Notes: generated by a model not told the origin, from the letters alone. Counted from the first letter of the stretch, positions 1 to 10,624 are shown. The stretch is DNA of 64,000 nucleotides from Combretum micranthum (GCA_024138025.1 JAMXBD010000058.1:186001-250000), one strand, 5' to 3'. Made by a program: numbers and translations.

Positions 1-172
1 AACGGAGGAAGAGGAAGAAAGCGAAGACCAAGAGCCTTTAGCCCGACCTACTAGGAAGCGGAGGATGACTATAAGGGAATACCTTAGTTTGTTCGTCTGA
101 CAGGACGATGGTGGTTCTTCTAGTAGGAGACGACCTCCTAGTTCGACCTCCGATGACACTAGTGATGAGTAG
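1..172 (+). pseudogene. C-terminal end of element A pre-gag ORF
   Basis: Open from position 2 except for one TGA at 98-100, ending at TAG 170-172. Encodes a very acidic run (EEEEESED), a basic RKRR cluster, then a Ser/Arg-rich tail (GGSSSRRRPP) and an acidic end. The ORF between primer site and gag in element I (60652-61627) ends with the same arrangement: acidic stretch, KRRR, an FV.D pattern, GSSSS, acidic end. The matching tail in two diverged elements makes this a real but dead gene rather than a chance frame. I do not recognise the family. The TGA could be a decayed CGA. Confidence 0.6.
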
Positions 173-730
173 AGGCCGAGATGATAACTAACCCATGAAG
201 TCCAAGTGAAGTCCTGATTTTTCTTATTTTGTAGTAGGCAATGCGGGATGCCAATTTGCCTTAGGATTTCTAGATAGTTTAGTATTTTGTTCTTTCTTTT
301 CCTTGTATTTTGCTTTGTTTTCGGAAATAGGCAAGAAGGTTTAGAATTGAAACTAGAAGTATAGCTAGCCAAATTTTGTGGACAGAAATCTTGATGTAAT
401 ATTTTGTATGGCTCGCTAAAGTAATGAAGGATCATGTTTATTTCAAAGGAAAGAAATTGTGGAAAACATGCATGCTAGACATTGGACATAAAGGACATTA
501 ACCACATATAAATTGCATGAGCATTCATTCATTCATGCTACTATTATGAGATTGCAACTTGTTTCTCTACATATGAATTCCTTTGTTCTTCTTATGATTG
601 TATGAAAGTTATGAAATTCAATTCTTCTGAAATTAGATTTCTGAATTCCTGCAAAATTTTGAATCTTGTCGACAAAATAAATTCCTTAAGAATTTAGAAC
701 CTCCTGAAAATACTAAAAACTTACTAAACA
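173..730 (+). other. Non-coding spacer between pre-gag ORF and gag of element A
   Basis: AT-rich, no ORF of note, no repeat or RNA gene seen. Corresponds in position to the shorter spacer 61628-61943 of element I. It could hold a splice acceptor or other leader signals for gag, but none is clear. Confidence 0.5.
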
Positions 731-1676
731 ATGTGTAAACAGACGAAACCGACGGATTCGGAATCGGGAGCAGGAATCTCTCCCGAACGAAGCCAACCAA
801 CCGGCTGTACCTCAACCAAATCCCTAAGGAGTTGTGCCTCAGAATCAGCAAGGGGATGTGTTGAATGCGATTGGACAGTTAGCCAATCTTCTGAACACAT
901 TCATCCAGAACCAAAACCTGGTTCAGAACCCGCACCAAGGACAAAGTGTCTGGGACTCTGCCCCACACCCACCACCTGCAGACCACCGGGAAGTGACTGC
1001 TGAGGCACTGGCTCCACAGGAGGAGCATTCCTATAATGCGCCCTTGCCACCACCCCCACCATACAAAAGAGCTCACCGAAGCTCCTTACCGGACTTCATT
1101 AAGAGTAACCGATATTTTGATGGAGCGTTTGGCAAACCAGATGAAGCCGAGGATTGGTTAGCTCAAATTGAGCAATCTTTTGCTGCATATGAAATTCCAA
1201 CTTACTTACAAGTGGAATATGGAACATATATGTTAAGGTATAATACGGGGGTCTGGTGGGACTCTAAGAGAAGAAACTTGACTTCCCTGGTTACATGGGA
1301 ATCTTTTCACCGAGAATTTTTGGATAATTACTTTCCATCCAGCTTGAGGGTAAAGTATAGTGCTGACTTTCTCCACGTGAAACAAAAGGGGAGAACTGTA
1401 GAGCAGTATGAGACTGAGTTCGTCCACTTGCTGCAATATGCACCTGAGTCTTTCAGGGATAGTGAGGAGTTGAAGAAGCAAGTATTTTTGGGTGGCTTAG
1501 ATGAGGAGTTACGGATCAAATTAGAGGAGTTTGGAGTAAGGACATATCCTGAGATGGTAGATAAGGCCCAAGTGATTGAAGGGGCCAGAAAAAGGAAACA
1601 CCAAGAACCTGATAAGAGGGTATTTGGAAAAAGGCCGTTTGACGCCTCGAGTTAAGGATTCAAAGGAAAGAGATAT
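731..1676 (+). pseudogene. gag: gag (capsid part) of element A
   Basis: Capsid-type retrotransposon gag domain, which forms the virus-like particle. The long frame 834-1655 contains the typical helices: LPDFIKSN, an EAEDWLAQIE patch, WWDSKRR, the FHREFLDNYFP motif and AEFVHLLQYAPES-like sequence near 1400-1450. The displayed start at 834 is only a GTG. The same frame read upstream through a TAA (825-827) gives an Arg-rich N-terminus (NRRNRRIRNREQ) matched by SRNRSKRRRN in element I, so the original start was probably the ATG at 731 with a later one-base indel. The frame stops after KRPFDASS at 1653-1655. The zinc-knuckle part is displaced to 4264 by solo LTR X. Confidence 0.85.
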
Positions 1677-4258
1677 TGAAATAGCCATGAATTCCTTGAA
1701 TTGCATACTAAAGTGTTATTGGAATGAAAAATATATATGTGTGCTTAGTTAATGTAATTAGTGAATGTGTTAATTTATATGTGTATAGTATTATGAAATT
1801 AATATTATTATTTGATATCTATAAATGTGTGTATAGTGTAATGAATGTGTGTGTCTTTTTCAAATTAATATGCAAGTGCTATGTTTAGAATTTAGTAAAT
1901 TTACTTTTCAATTGTTTAGATGTATGATAGAATTTTTGTAAACCTTAGACCTACTTTTTGAGCTTAAATTCAATTCAAATGCATTTGGAATTTGCCTAAA
2001 TTAATTCTAGGACAAATATACCCCTAATGGCTAAGTTTGGATGACAATTGACTTTAATTTGGACAAGTTAAGCCCTCCTTTTTAGGCAGCCCTATTTTCA
2101 TACGAATTTTCATCTTCTTTCTTTCTTTCTTCCTTTCTCATCCCAAAATCTTTAACCCTAAGTCAAGACTTATTACAAGCTTTAGGATTTGAATATCATT
2201 CCAAGCCAAGATTCAATCATGTGAGTTTAATGCAACCTTTATCTTTTATTTTATGTTCTATAATGTGTTGTTTGTAAATGTTAGAATAGATATGATTTTG
2301 AGGTGATAATTGGTGTGGGATTGATTTGATGCATTGATGATAGTTTGAATGAGATTATGTGGCTAATGGAGTGGTAGTATATATCTTATAGGAGTGTGGA
2401 TGTGTGGGGATGAGTATTTTGGAAGATTGAAGAATGAGTAGTAGAGATGTGAATTTGAAGTGTGATTAGTGTTTTGATGATTAAAAGTAGAATTCATGTT
2501 GTTAGGATAGTATTTGGATCATATAACAAGCTTTAGAAAGTTTGGACTAAGTTTGGAAAATTTTTGAAAAATGAACAAGTTGTAATAAAACAGGGGAAAT
2601 AAAAAACATTTTCGTATAGGCTAAAATTTGAACGTACGCCGGCATCTGGGGTTTCTACGCCGCCGGCCTAGAGGTGGTGTTGAAAGCCCACAGAATCAAA
2701 TTTCTTAAGGCTGACCGAACGCCACCAGCTTTCGCTGGAAAAGTCAGCCGGCGTTCATCCTTTTACATTATACGCTGGATGCTGGGAATCAAAGCCGCCA
2801 GCGTATGTGTCAAAGCTGCCAACGTATTTGGGTAAGCGGGATGGCTTACACCTCTCTGGACGTTTTGAAGAATTTTGAATTTGGATTCTACGTCGGCTCA
2901 AGGCCGCCGGCATAGAATGAAGGCAGTCGACGCACCCTTGAACACTGCCAGCGTTGGCAGTGTTGATTTTCATAGTATTGAACACCGGCTCAAAGCCGCC
3001 GGCTTTGGCTGCCGACATATCCCTGCGCTTTTGAATTTTTAAAACTTTTTTCAAAATTTTCTGAAGTTTGATATATGATCAATTACGTATTTGTTAAGCA
3101 ATCTAGGATATAATAGGATGCTTAAATGCTTTATTATGACTTTGTATTAATTTATTTGGACTTCTTTGATACATTTATATTTTATACTAGTTAATTAGTG
3201 CTTAAGCTAAGTGTGAATTTAATATTGATTAAACAGTGATAGATCCTCGCCCAGTCAACCCCATTAACTCCCGACCTATCTTAGGTACGCGGTAACTTGC
3301 TTGTCTCTTTGCTAGGATAGGCATCAAAATCAGGCTACCTTAAATTAAGAAAAATTCTATTAATATATGAGTGTTGATTGTCGTTGTTGGCCGTTGAATC
3401 TGGTTCGGAGGGGCAGGGTACTTTCTCGTTAATGGATAGAATTGTTTAGGAGATATGAGTATCTGAGCTGCTCATATCAACCCCCTGAGCATCGTAATGC
3501 GTTACTCAAGATCCCCTAGTATTACGGGCTATGCCAGAAGGTGGGGCTGCCTAGTCTGTATGAACAGTAGGGACCACTCAGGGAGGCGGACTAATACTAG
3601 ATCCTTGTTGTTCGGAGTTTGAATACTCCCGTGTTGTCTTATTAACTAAAGATTTAATAATGAACACGTGATTGTTGCATAGTGCATTTAGTCTAAGAAT
3701 ATGTGATCCACTTAAGATTTTGTATTCGTTACTTGTGTACTGGGCCTTTGGCTCATATTTTATCTATTTCAGGTGATGATTCAGATGAGTTCTATACGAG
3801 TATGGGGTACGGAACCGACTTTGAAGATTTTCTTGATGGGTTGGAGGATTAGAGATGACCACGGACTCAATGGACCCCTATGAATGTAATAGATTAGATG
3901 TGATTCTTTTTGGTTGATAATGTAAATATAGTGTTAGTTGAGTTGTGTTTTGAGGATTTTTGCTAAGTCTTGTAAGAAGCCTTTGGGTGTAATATATATG
4001 TATATATATATATATGTGTGTATTTAGCTATTTAGAGGTTGAGTTGTTTCCTTTGCCAAAATATGTGGTAGTATCGTTTTGCTTAAGGTTTTAAAAAAAA
4101 AATTTATGTCTCCCATTGTATAATACCTTTATGGAATTAGATAAACAATTACTCAAACAATTCCATTAGGCAACCTTACATATAATCTTAGGGGTTATAT
4201 ATGGTTGGGGAATCGTTATCTCCTATTTCAAATATAGGGTTGATAGCGGGTCCTTACA
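1677..4258 (+). mobile_element. Solo LTR X inserted in gag of element A
   Basis: Begins TGAAATAG and ends CCTTACA, with flanks GATAT (1672-1676) and GATAC (4259-4263), a 5-bp target-site duplication with one transition. No internal coding region, so it is a solo LTR left by LTR-LTR recombination. It belongs to a different family from the TGTAAACCCC group. It holds a GC-rich block (2635-3030) in an AT-rich body and, at 3773, TTTCAG followed by GGTGATGATTC and an acidic open stretch ending in GLED-stop, in the place where the other LTRs carry their exon-like block. A TA-rich microsatellite lies at about 3990-4016. Confidence 0.75.
2635..3030 (+). repeat. GC-rich cluster of short interspersed CGCCGGC-type motifs in LTR X
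   Basis: Several copies of a motif like GGCTCAAAGCCGCCGG, partly palindromic, interspersed with CGCCGGC, GCCAGCG and GCTGCC variants over about 400 bp, in a setting otherwise near 70% AT. Several lie in TACG/TACGC contexts. They can pair with one another, so a structured RNA or a methylation-rich patch is possible. The minus-strand ORF across it (2755-3054) looks like a by-product. Confidence 0.6.
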
Positions 4259-4263
4259 GATAC

Positions 4264-4757
4264 AGATCGTACTAGGGATTCAAGGATGAGTCTAGCAGCA
4301 AGCCGACCCAGATTAAGGCCAATGTCACATGCTGGAAATGTAAGGGGACGCATGCTCCTAGGCAATGCTCGTTGTTGAAGAACAAATGTTATTTCTGTGG
4401 CGATGCTGGCCATATGGTTTATACGTGCCCGAAGAAGCTGGCCGTGACTTGCTTTATTTGCAAGGAGAAGGGGCACTTAGCCTCCGAATGTTCCCAATGG
4501 AAAAGTGTAGCGCTCGACCCTTTGGGACTTCGAGCAATACCAACCTCGTGAGGTTGGGAAATAGAAGTGGGAGCCGTGCAGCATCGGCTATGCATGGGAT
4601 GAGGCTATATAACTTCGAAGGCCAATGGATAGTGGAGGAAGATGAGGATGAGGAAGTGGAATTGGAAGCCTTGGATCAAAGCGATGGCGCGGATGGCGGC
4701 CTGGTGACAGTTAGTAACAGAAACCCTCTCAAGTTAAATTTCGATTTATTTATTTGA
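4264..4757 (+). pseudogene. gag: gag nucleocapsid (three zinc knuckles) and protease leader of element A
   Basis: Continuation of gag after solo LTR X. Three CCHC knuckles lie between 4330 and 4491: CWKCKGTHAPRQC (CX2CX3HX4C), CYFCGDAGHMVYTC and CFICKEKGHLASEC (both CX2CX4HX4C). These bind genomic RNA. The frame meets TGA at 4549-4551; a shifted frame carries on with RLYNFEGQWIVEED and an acidic stretch, matched by QVYNLQGLWIGEE in element I, so this linker before the protease is shared. Frameshift and stop show decay. Confidence 0.85.
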
Positions 4758-4839
4758 TTGTTGCCTAGATGAAATTAAATGTGTTATGAGGAAGTTGGAA
4801 GTAAGAACCCTAGGTAAGTAGCTTGAGAGTGTTTTAGGG

Positions 4840-5196
4840 ATGATAAGTGTTGGATGTTTGTTGACCTCAGGACACATACGGGTAAATAACGTAGAGGCTT
4901 ATGTTTTATTTGACACGGGAGCAACTCATTCATTCATCACCACTAGTTTGGCTAACCAACTTGGATTGCCTATAGCCACAACTACTGTTAGTTTGAGAAT
5001 TAAGACACCTACCGGGAGCGTTGTGTCAACCCGAGAATTGATAAAGGATTGTCCACTGGAAGTTCACGGACACCACTCCAAGAGTGATTTAATAATGTTG
5101 GAAATGAATAAATACGAAGTTATCTTCGGAATGAGTTGGCTAAGTAAGGTAAAAGCAATAGTGGATTGCCTAAAAGAGGACAGTGTGTTTCTATGA
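4840..5196 (+). pseudogene. Aspartic protease of element A polyprotein
   Basis: Retroviral-type aspartic protease that would cut the gag-pol polyprotein. The active-site motif FDTGATHSFI is intact (DTG codons 4912-4920), followed by the typical ANQLGLP and the later IFGMSWLSKVKAIVDC segment. The frame is lost at about 5175-5195, where a frameshift moves into the RT frame starting near 5183. The ATG at 4840 is a chance internal Met; the protease would be made as part of a longer polyprotein. Confidence 0.85.
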
Positions 5197-5990
5197 TCAA
5201 TTGGGGGAAAAAGTAGAATTTGTGGGAGAGACCCTAATCCCGAGAAGGTTCGGGTTAAACTCGTTCGAATTGATGATGGAGGATGAAGAAATGATACCTA
5301 TTGAAGGTGTGTTGGACGAAGAAGAAACTCGGGAGGAAAAAGATATGCCGGTGGTAAATGAGTATTTGGATGTGTTTCCAGAAATCTTACCGGGATTACC
5401 ACCAAAAAGAGAAATTGATTTTGAGATTGTTTTAGCTCCAAACACCGAACCGATATCCAAAGCACCATACCAGATGGCACCGATTGAGTTAAAGGAGTTA
5501 AAGACACAACTGCAAGAACTTTTGGATAAAAAATTCATAAGACCAAGTGTGTCACCATGGGGCGCACTTATTTTGTTTGTAAAGAAGAAGGATGGGTCAA
5601 TGAGATTGTGTATCGATTATTGTGAGTTGAATAAGGTAACTATCAAGAATCGATAACCTCTGCCAAGAATTGATGATTTGTTCGATCAACTGCAAGGGGC
5701 TTGTGTGTTTTCACGCATTGATTTGCGTTCGGGATACCATCAGTTGAGGATAAAGCTTGAGGATGTACCAAAGACAGCTTTTCGTACTCGTTATGGACAC
5801 TACGAGTTTCTGGTGATGTCGTTCGGGCTGACTAATGCACCAGCTGCATTTATGGACCTTATGAACAGAGTTTATAAGCCACTTTTGGATAAATGTGTGA
5901 TAGTCTTCATAGACGACATCCTGATATATTCAAAGACCAAGGAACAAACAGAGGAACATCTCGTTTGGCGTTGCAAACCTTAAGGGACAA
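5183..5990 (+). pseudogene. Reverse transcriptase of element A
   Basis: Ty3/Gypsy RT. Seen in order: [12 protein letters not shown] linker, [14 protein letters not shown], the [16 protein letters not shown] segment, [15 protein letters not shown], a TAA at 5654-5656 where the family has Tyr, then [47 protein letters not shown] and the catalytic [10 protein letters not shown] (the FIDD form of YxDD). Catalytic aspartates are present, but the premature stop and a frameshift near 5965 (after EEHL) inactivate it. Reading resumes in other frames to 6150, where another frameshift falls within the segment before GYYRKF. Confidence 0.9.
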
Positions 5991-5999
5991 CAATTATAC

Positions 6000-7093
6000 G
6001 CCAAATTGTCCAAATGTGATTTTTGGTTGGACAGAATATCTTTTCTTGGACATGTAGTAACTGGTAAAGGGATATCAATCGGCCCCGAAAAGATCAAGGC
6101 TGTAGTAGAATGGAAACCACCACAAACGGTTACTGAAGTAAGAAGTTTTTATTGGCTGGCTACTACCGCAAGTTTGTGAAGGATTTCTTGAAGATAGCCA
6201 AGCCACTGACTCAATTGACCCAAAAGAATGAGAAATTTGTTTGGACAGACAAGAGAGAACAGAGCTTCCAGAAATTGAAACGACGATTGGTATCGGCACC
6301 GATCTTGGTTTTACCGGATCCAGAAAAGTCCTATACGGTGCATAGTGATGCCTCAAGGAATGGCCTTGGATGTGTATTAATGCAGGAAGGGAAAGTTATT
6401 GCATATGCTTCTCGACAATTGAGACCCCATGAGCAGAACTACCCTACACATGATCTGGAATTAGCTGCAGTTGTCTTCGCCTTGAAACTATGGAGACACT
6501 ATCTATACGGACAGAGGTGTGAGATATATACGGATCATAAAAGTCTTAAATATCTGTTCACACAAAAGGAACTAAATATGAGACAAAGGAGATGGCTAGA
6601 ACTGATAAAAGATTATGATCTGCGAATAAATTACTGTCCAGGGAAGGTTAATGCAGTCGCAGATGCCCTAAGTCGAAAAAATCACGGGGAAGTAGCTGCC
6701 TTGATCACAAATCAAAGGGATCTGATTAAGGAGTTTGAGAAGTTAAAGATTGAGTTCACAGACCAAAGTGCGGAGCTTGAGATAGCCAACCTGGCACTGG
6801 AACCGACCCTAATAGAAAGGATCAAGGAAGCCCAAAGGTATGATGAAGTGATACAAAAGATTAAAAGGGAAACCCAAGTAGGAAAGTACCTCGACTTTGC
6901 AATAGATGATGAGGATGTGATCAAAATGAAGGGAAGGTTGTGTGTGCCGGAGGACGAAGAGTTGAGGAAGGAAATAATGAGTGAAGCTCATAACTCCGGT
7001 TATACCATGCATCCAAGAGGTACCAAGATGTACCAAGATTTGAAAAGCCGCTATTGGTGGAACGGCATGAAGCGAGATGTGGCGATTATGTAA
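6000..7093 (+). pseudogene. RT thumb, RNase H and integrase zinc-finger region of element A
   Basis: After the 6150 frameshift a long open stretch (6152-7093) carries [10 protein letters not shown], then RNase [25 protein letters not shown], the [14 protein letters not shown] motif, [11 protein letters not shown] and the ADALSRK end. It continues through a linker to the integrase N-terminal zinc-finger region ([15 protein letters not shown]...[10 protein letters not shown]). The frame ends at TAA 7091-7093, where the Cys pair of the zinc finger should follow; [11 protein letters not shown] is readable just after it in another frame. RNase H degrades the RNA strand of the hybrid; the zinc finger helps integrase bind LTR ends. 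Confidence 0.88.
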
Positions 7094-7738
7094 TGAAATG
7101 TCGGTTTGCCAACAGGTGAAAGTAGAGCACCAAAGACCGGGTGGATTGCTGAAGCCTTTACCCATTCCGAGTGGAAGTGGGATCAGATATCTATGGATTT
7201 TGTGTGTGGTTTTCCCAAGACTCCTTCGGTTGTGATGCGGTATGGGTAATAGTGGATCGGTTAACCAAGTCGCGCACTTCTTACCCATAAATATGACCTA
7301 TTCGATGGAAAGGTTAGCCAAGATCTACATCAGGGAAATCGTACGGTTACATGGCATACCTGCAGGGATTATTTCAGATAGAGACCCAAGATTTGTGTCC
7401 AAGTTTTGGACAAGCCTGCAAAAGAGTTTGGGCACTAAGTTGCATTTTAGTACGGCATATCACCCTCAGACCGATGGACAGTCTGAGCGGACGATCCAAA
7501 CCCTGGAAGACATGTTGAGGCGTGTGCCTTGGAATTCAAAGGGAGTTGGGATAGTCATGTGCACCTAATCGAGTTTGCTTACAATAACAGCTATCACTCA
7601 ACTATTCAGATGCCACCTTATGAAGCTCTGTATGGACGACGCTGTAGATCCCCTCTGTTTTGGGATGAGTGGAAAAGAGTAGCTATTGGGCCGGAATTGG
7701 TACAAGAAGCCCGATAAAGTGAGGGTAATCCAGCGAAA
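7094..7738 (+). pseudogene. Integrase catalytic core of element A
   Basis: Core with the D,D,E triad visible across three frames: Asp in ISMDFVCGFP (about 7190), Asp in IISDRDPRF (about 7375), Glu in DGQSERTIQ (about 7485), then EFAYNNSYHSTIQMPP and YGRRCRSP. Frameshifts at about 7090, 7235 and 7530, and paired indels at about 7713-7740, break it. Integrase joins the cDNA to the host chromosome. Confidence 0.88.
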
Positions 7739-8248
7739 ATGAAAGAGGCTCAGGACAGGCAAAAGAGCTGGGCAGACCTGAAAAGAAGAGAACTCGAATT
7801 CAAGGTGGGTGATCATGTGTACCTGAAGATAAACCCGATTAAAAGTATTAAGAGGATGCGTACACAGGGGAAGTTAAGCCCGAGATACATTGGACCTTTT
7901 GAAATCTTGGAAAGAGTCGGAGATCTGGCATATCGGCTAGCCTTGCCACCAAATTTATCCGGGATCCACAACGTGTTTCATGTGTCAGTATTGAGAAAGT
8001 ATGTGGCTGACCCAGAAAGGATTCTGGAATTGGAACCGATTCAGCTGAAAGAAAACCTGACATATGAAGAACATCCCGTAGAGATATTGGATAAGAAAAC
8101 TCAAAGGCTACGGAACAAGGATATCCATTATGTTAAAGTATTATGGAGGAATCATGCTTTTGAGGAAGCGACTTGGGAAGCTGAGGAGGAAATCCGAAGG
8201 AAGTACCCCGAGCTATTTGAAGGACAAGGTACGTCAGTTCAGTTTTGA
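7739..8248 (+). pseudogene. Integrase C-terminus with GPY/F region and chromodomain, element A
   Basis: Open 7739-8248. DRQKSWADLKRRELEF and VGDHVYLKI lead into the GPY/F-type YIGPFEILERVG, then HNVFHVSVLRKY and a chromodomain-like end (PVEILDKKTQRLRN, VKVLWRNH, EEATWEAEEEIR, YPELF). Chromodomains of this class are known to steer integration to marked chromatin. The same tail survives in the B remnant at 11676-11891. The last codons, GQGTSVQF-stop, contain CAAG|GTACGT, a splice-donor-like site described separately. No intact upstream frame remains, so this piece is dead as a protein here. Confidence 0.9.
8225..8234 (+). promoter_or_regulatory. Splice-donor-like site at the end of pol (element A)
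   Basis: CAAG|GTACGT with the cut after 8228, dividing a Gly codon in phase 1 (G|GT). The same bases stand at 11868-11877 in the B remnant. The exon-like block in the LTR (10556) starts in the same phase, so joining them would swap the TSVQF tail for the LTR-encoded peptide. Splicing is inferred only. Confidence 0.35.
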
Positions 8249-8261
8249 GGACAAAACTCTG

Positions 8262-8277
8262 TTTAAGGTGGGGAGGT
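8262..8277 (+). other. Polypurine tract of element A
   Basis: AAGGTGGGGAGG followed by T and the LTR start TGTAAACC. It primes plus-strand DNA synthesis, and its place directly 5' of the LTR marks the LTR as the 3' one. Confidence 0.85.
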
Positions 8278-8952
8278 TGTAAACCCCGGTATTCTCAGTA
8301 GTTAAGAAAACCCCGGGAGTTGAAAAGCGAAACCCTAATCCAGTCAGTTTAAGTCTAGTGAGAGAAGCTTAGGAACCCTAAATCCGGCTTTCCTTCGGTT
8401 TCATAATAAAAGAAGTTTTATAAAGTAAATGAATATGAATTATTGTTCTAAAGTATATTTTAGACCTTTGAAAGTTTTAAATTCGGGAATTTTTCAATTC
8501 CGGGCCTTCCCGAGCTCAATTACGGAAAAGCGTGCCCGGGACCACGAACTCAGAAAAATGTTCCGGAATATTCATTAGAACCTAATTTTATAAGGATTCC
8601 AAAAATATCAATTTTATAATTTTCGGGCTATAAAAATTACAGTTATAGCCTTTTCCCGTGTTTTCGTTACAACCGGTAAAGTAGATGTCTTGTCTACTAT
8701 TCACAAGTACAACCTACACTACACACTACCCATACCCTATTCTTACATCCTTACAACTACTCATTACAATTTTCTTTTCCAAGAATTTTTGTTTCCTATT
8801 AATTATTACATTTATTACATTTTAATTACATAAATACAAATTTGTCAAAAATTTCAAACTCTCTCTCTCCCACCCCTATGGCCGTGCCCCTCCCCCTTTC
8901 CCTCTTATTGATTTATTTTTGCTTTTTATTCAATTAAACCCTAATCTATTCA

Positions 8953-8960
8953 TATATAAG
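8953..8960 (+). promoter_or_regulatory. TATA box of LTR A
   Basis: TATATAAG followed by a CT-rich stretch, the usual plant RNA polymerase II start setting. The leader from here to the donor at 9110 holds no ATG. Counterparts: 33575 (F), 49995 (J), 57485 (I), 26602 (E) and a TATATATA stretch near 19427 (S). Confidence 0.65.
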
Positions 8961-10555
8961 CTCCTTTTTCTCTCTCTCCTCATTTTTCTCTTGTCAAATT
9001 TTTCAAAAGAGAAAACCCTCTTCTTTCTCATTGTTGCCGTGACCCACCTCCCTCTCCCTCACACTCACACACAACTCATTCCTCTTCTTTTCTCTTCCAA
9101 TCTCTATTGGTATGATGATTTCAAGCTTATTCTTACCAAATCTTGTAATGGCAAGACCTTTCTTGTGTGTTTTCACATTTAATCCCAATGATCATATGCT
9201 AGGGACATGAAAACACTTGTACAAGAATATCAAGCCATCACAAGAAGTGGATCTAGAGTTTAAAGGAGTTTTTGATGAGATAATGTGATGTTCATGCATG
9301 TAAAGTAGGAATCTTGCATAGATATTTATGTTCATGCCATGAAACTCATGATTCATGCATATATTTGGTAGATCTAGTGTTTAACATTCACATCTTCATC
9401 TACATTTATGTTCATATGTTATTTTGATTTTCATGCATTGATGATCATAAAAATGTAGCCTTGCCTATGTATAGATATGTTAGATGGTAGATCTCATGTA
9501 TAGAAGACAAGAAACTTGAAAAAGAAAATATTTTGTTAGAAATGCTTAGTTGAAATTCGGATGATTTTGGAACCCTACTTTAAAACCACCAAAACCACTT
9601 TAAAACTCATATTTTTCATAAAAAATGGAAGGTATATGTAATAGATGTCCTTAAGGAATGATTTTCATAAGTTTAGATGAGTTTAGGCATGAGAAAAATG
9701 TAAAACAAGTAGTGGAGTTAGAATGAAAAATATTGAGATAGTGATTAGAAGTCAAATTCGTATTTTAGGATGATGCCTACATAAACACTTAGTATCCAAG
9801 CTTAGATGGCATGTTTTATGAGTCAAATGGAGTCCTTAGATAATAGATATAATGAAGCTTCAATTTTGATGCATTAAACAAGTTTTCTCATAAAGAAAAT
9901 GCAAGAAAAGGAAATTTCAAAATTCGGATTTTTGTGAAAGCTTGTTAAAAACATATTTGCCAAATGAAAATGTGAATTTCTATGCATAAATGAAGGTATA
10001 ATTAGTATAGACATTGAGAACTCATTTTTATTTAGATAACAAGTAAATTCCAAGAATAAAATCATAAAAACCCTAAATGTAAAGTTGGAAAGAATAGCTT
10101 TGTATAAGTGATCATCATGGAGTTCTTAATAATTAGAAGTTCATAAGAGTTCATAATCAAAGATCATCAAAACCATGCATACATTGAGCTCATTACATGA
10201 TATTCATATTAGGAATTCATTCATATACCATCTATACATGAATCATCAACTAGGAACATTTTTATCAAATGCGAAACAATTTTTCGGAATTGGAAAAGTT
10301 ACAGAACAGATCTGATCCACTGTTCCGTGACCTTAATGTTTTCAAAACTTGAAATAATACTATAAATAGATAGATCTTTCGAAGTAGATAGAGATCGATA
10401 TAAAATTTGCGAAATTCCGAGTTAAAATGACCAAGTTATGGCCGTTTTAAGTCGGAGCTTCCGCAAATAGCGAGAATTCCGATTTTGTGTAGTTTAGATG
10501 CATAGCTTGAATTAGTTTAGTGATGAGATTCTTATTAGGTTGTTCTTATTGGTAG

Positions 10556-10624
10556 GTGATCCCGAGCAAGACGATACATTACCACCCGACTACTATTACT
10601 AAAAGACCGGCGAACCATGGCCGA
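10556..10624 (+). other. Exon-like block in LTR A: peptide GDPEQDDTLPPDYYY-stop, then ATG at a GTGAGT donor
   Basis: Preceded by TTGGTAG (acceptor-like). Entering in phase 1 (G|GT) it encodes GDPEQDDTLPPDYYY then TAA. After a short gap comes ACCATGGCCGA directly before GTGAGT, a consensus 5' splice site; unspliced, the ATG reads M-A-E-stop. Homologous blocks occur at 14000 (B), 21055 (S), 51645 (J), 36865 minus (G), 59291 (I), 22889 minus (C2), 35524 (F), 28000 (E) and 15896 minus (C1). In A, B, S and J the last seven codons and the stop differ only synonymously. The role is unknown; coding selection is inferred from that pattern. Confidence 0.6.

Noticed and set aside
2755..3054. 99-codon minus-strand ORF
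   Set aside because: Lies across the GC-rich motif cluster of LTR X, with no start context or domain.
8919..9182. 87-codon ORF after the U3 region of LTR A
   Set aside because: Covers the CT-rich leader in a Leu/Phe-rich frame and crosses the predicted donor; the related LTRs do not keep this frame.
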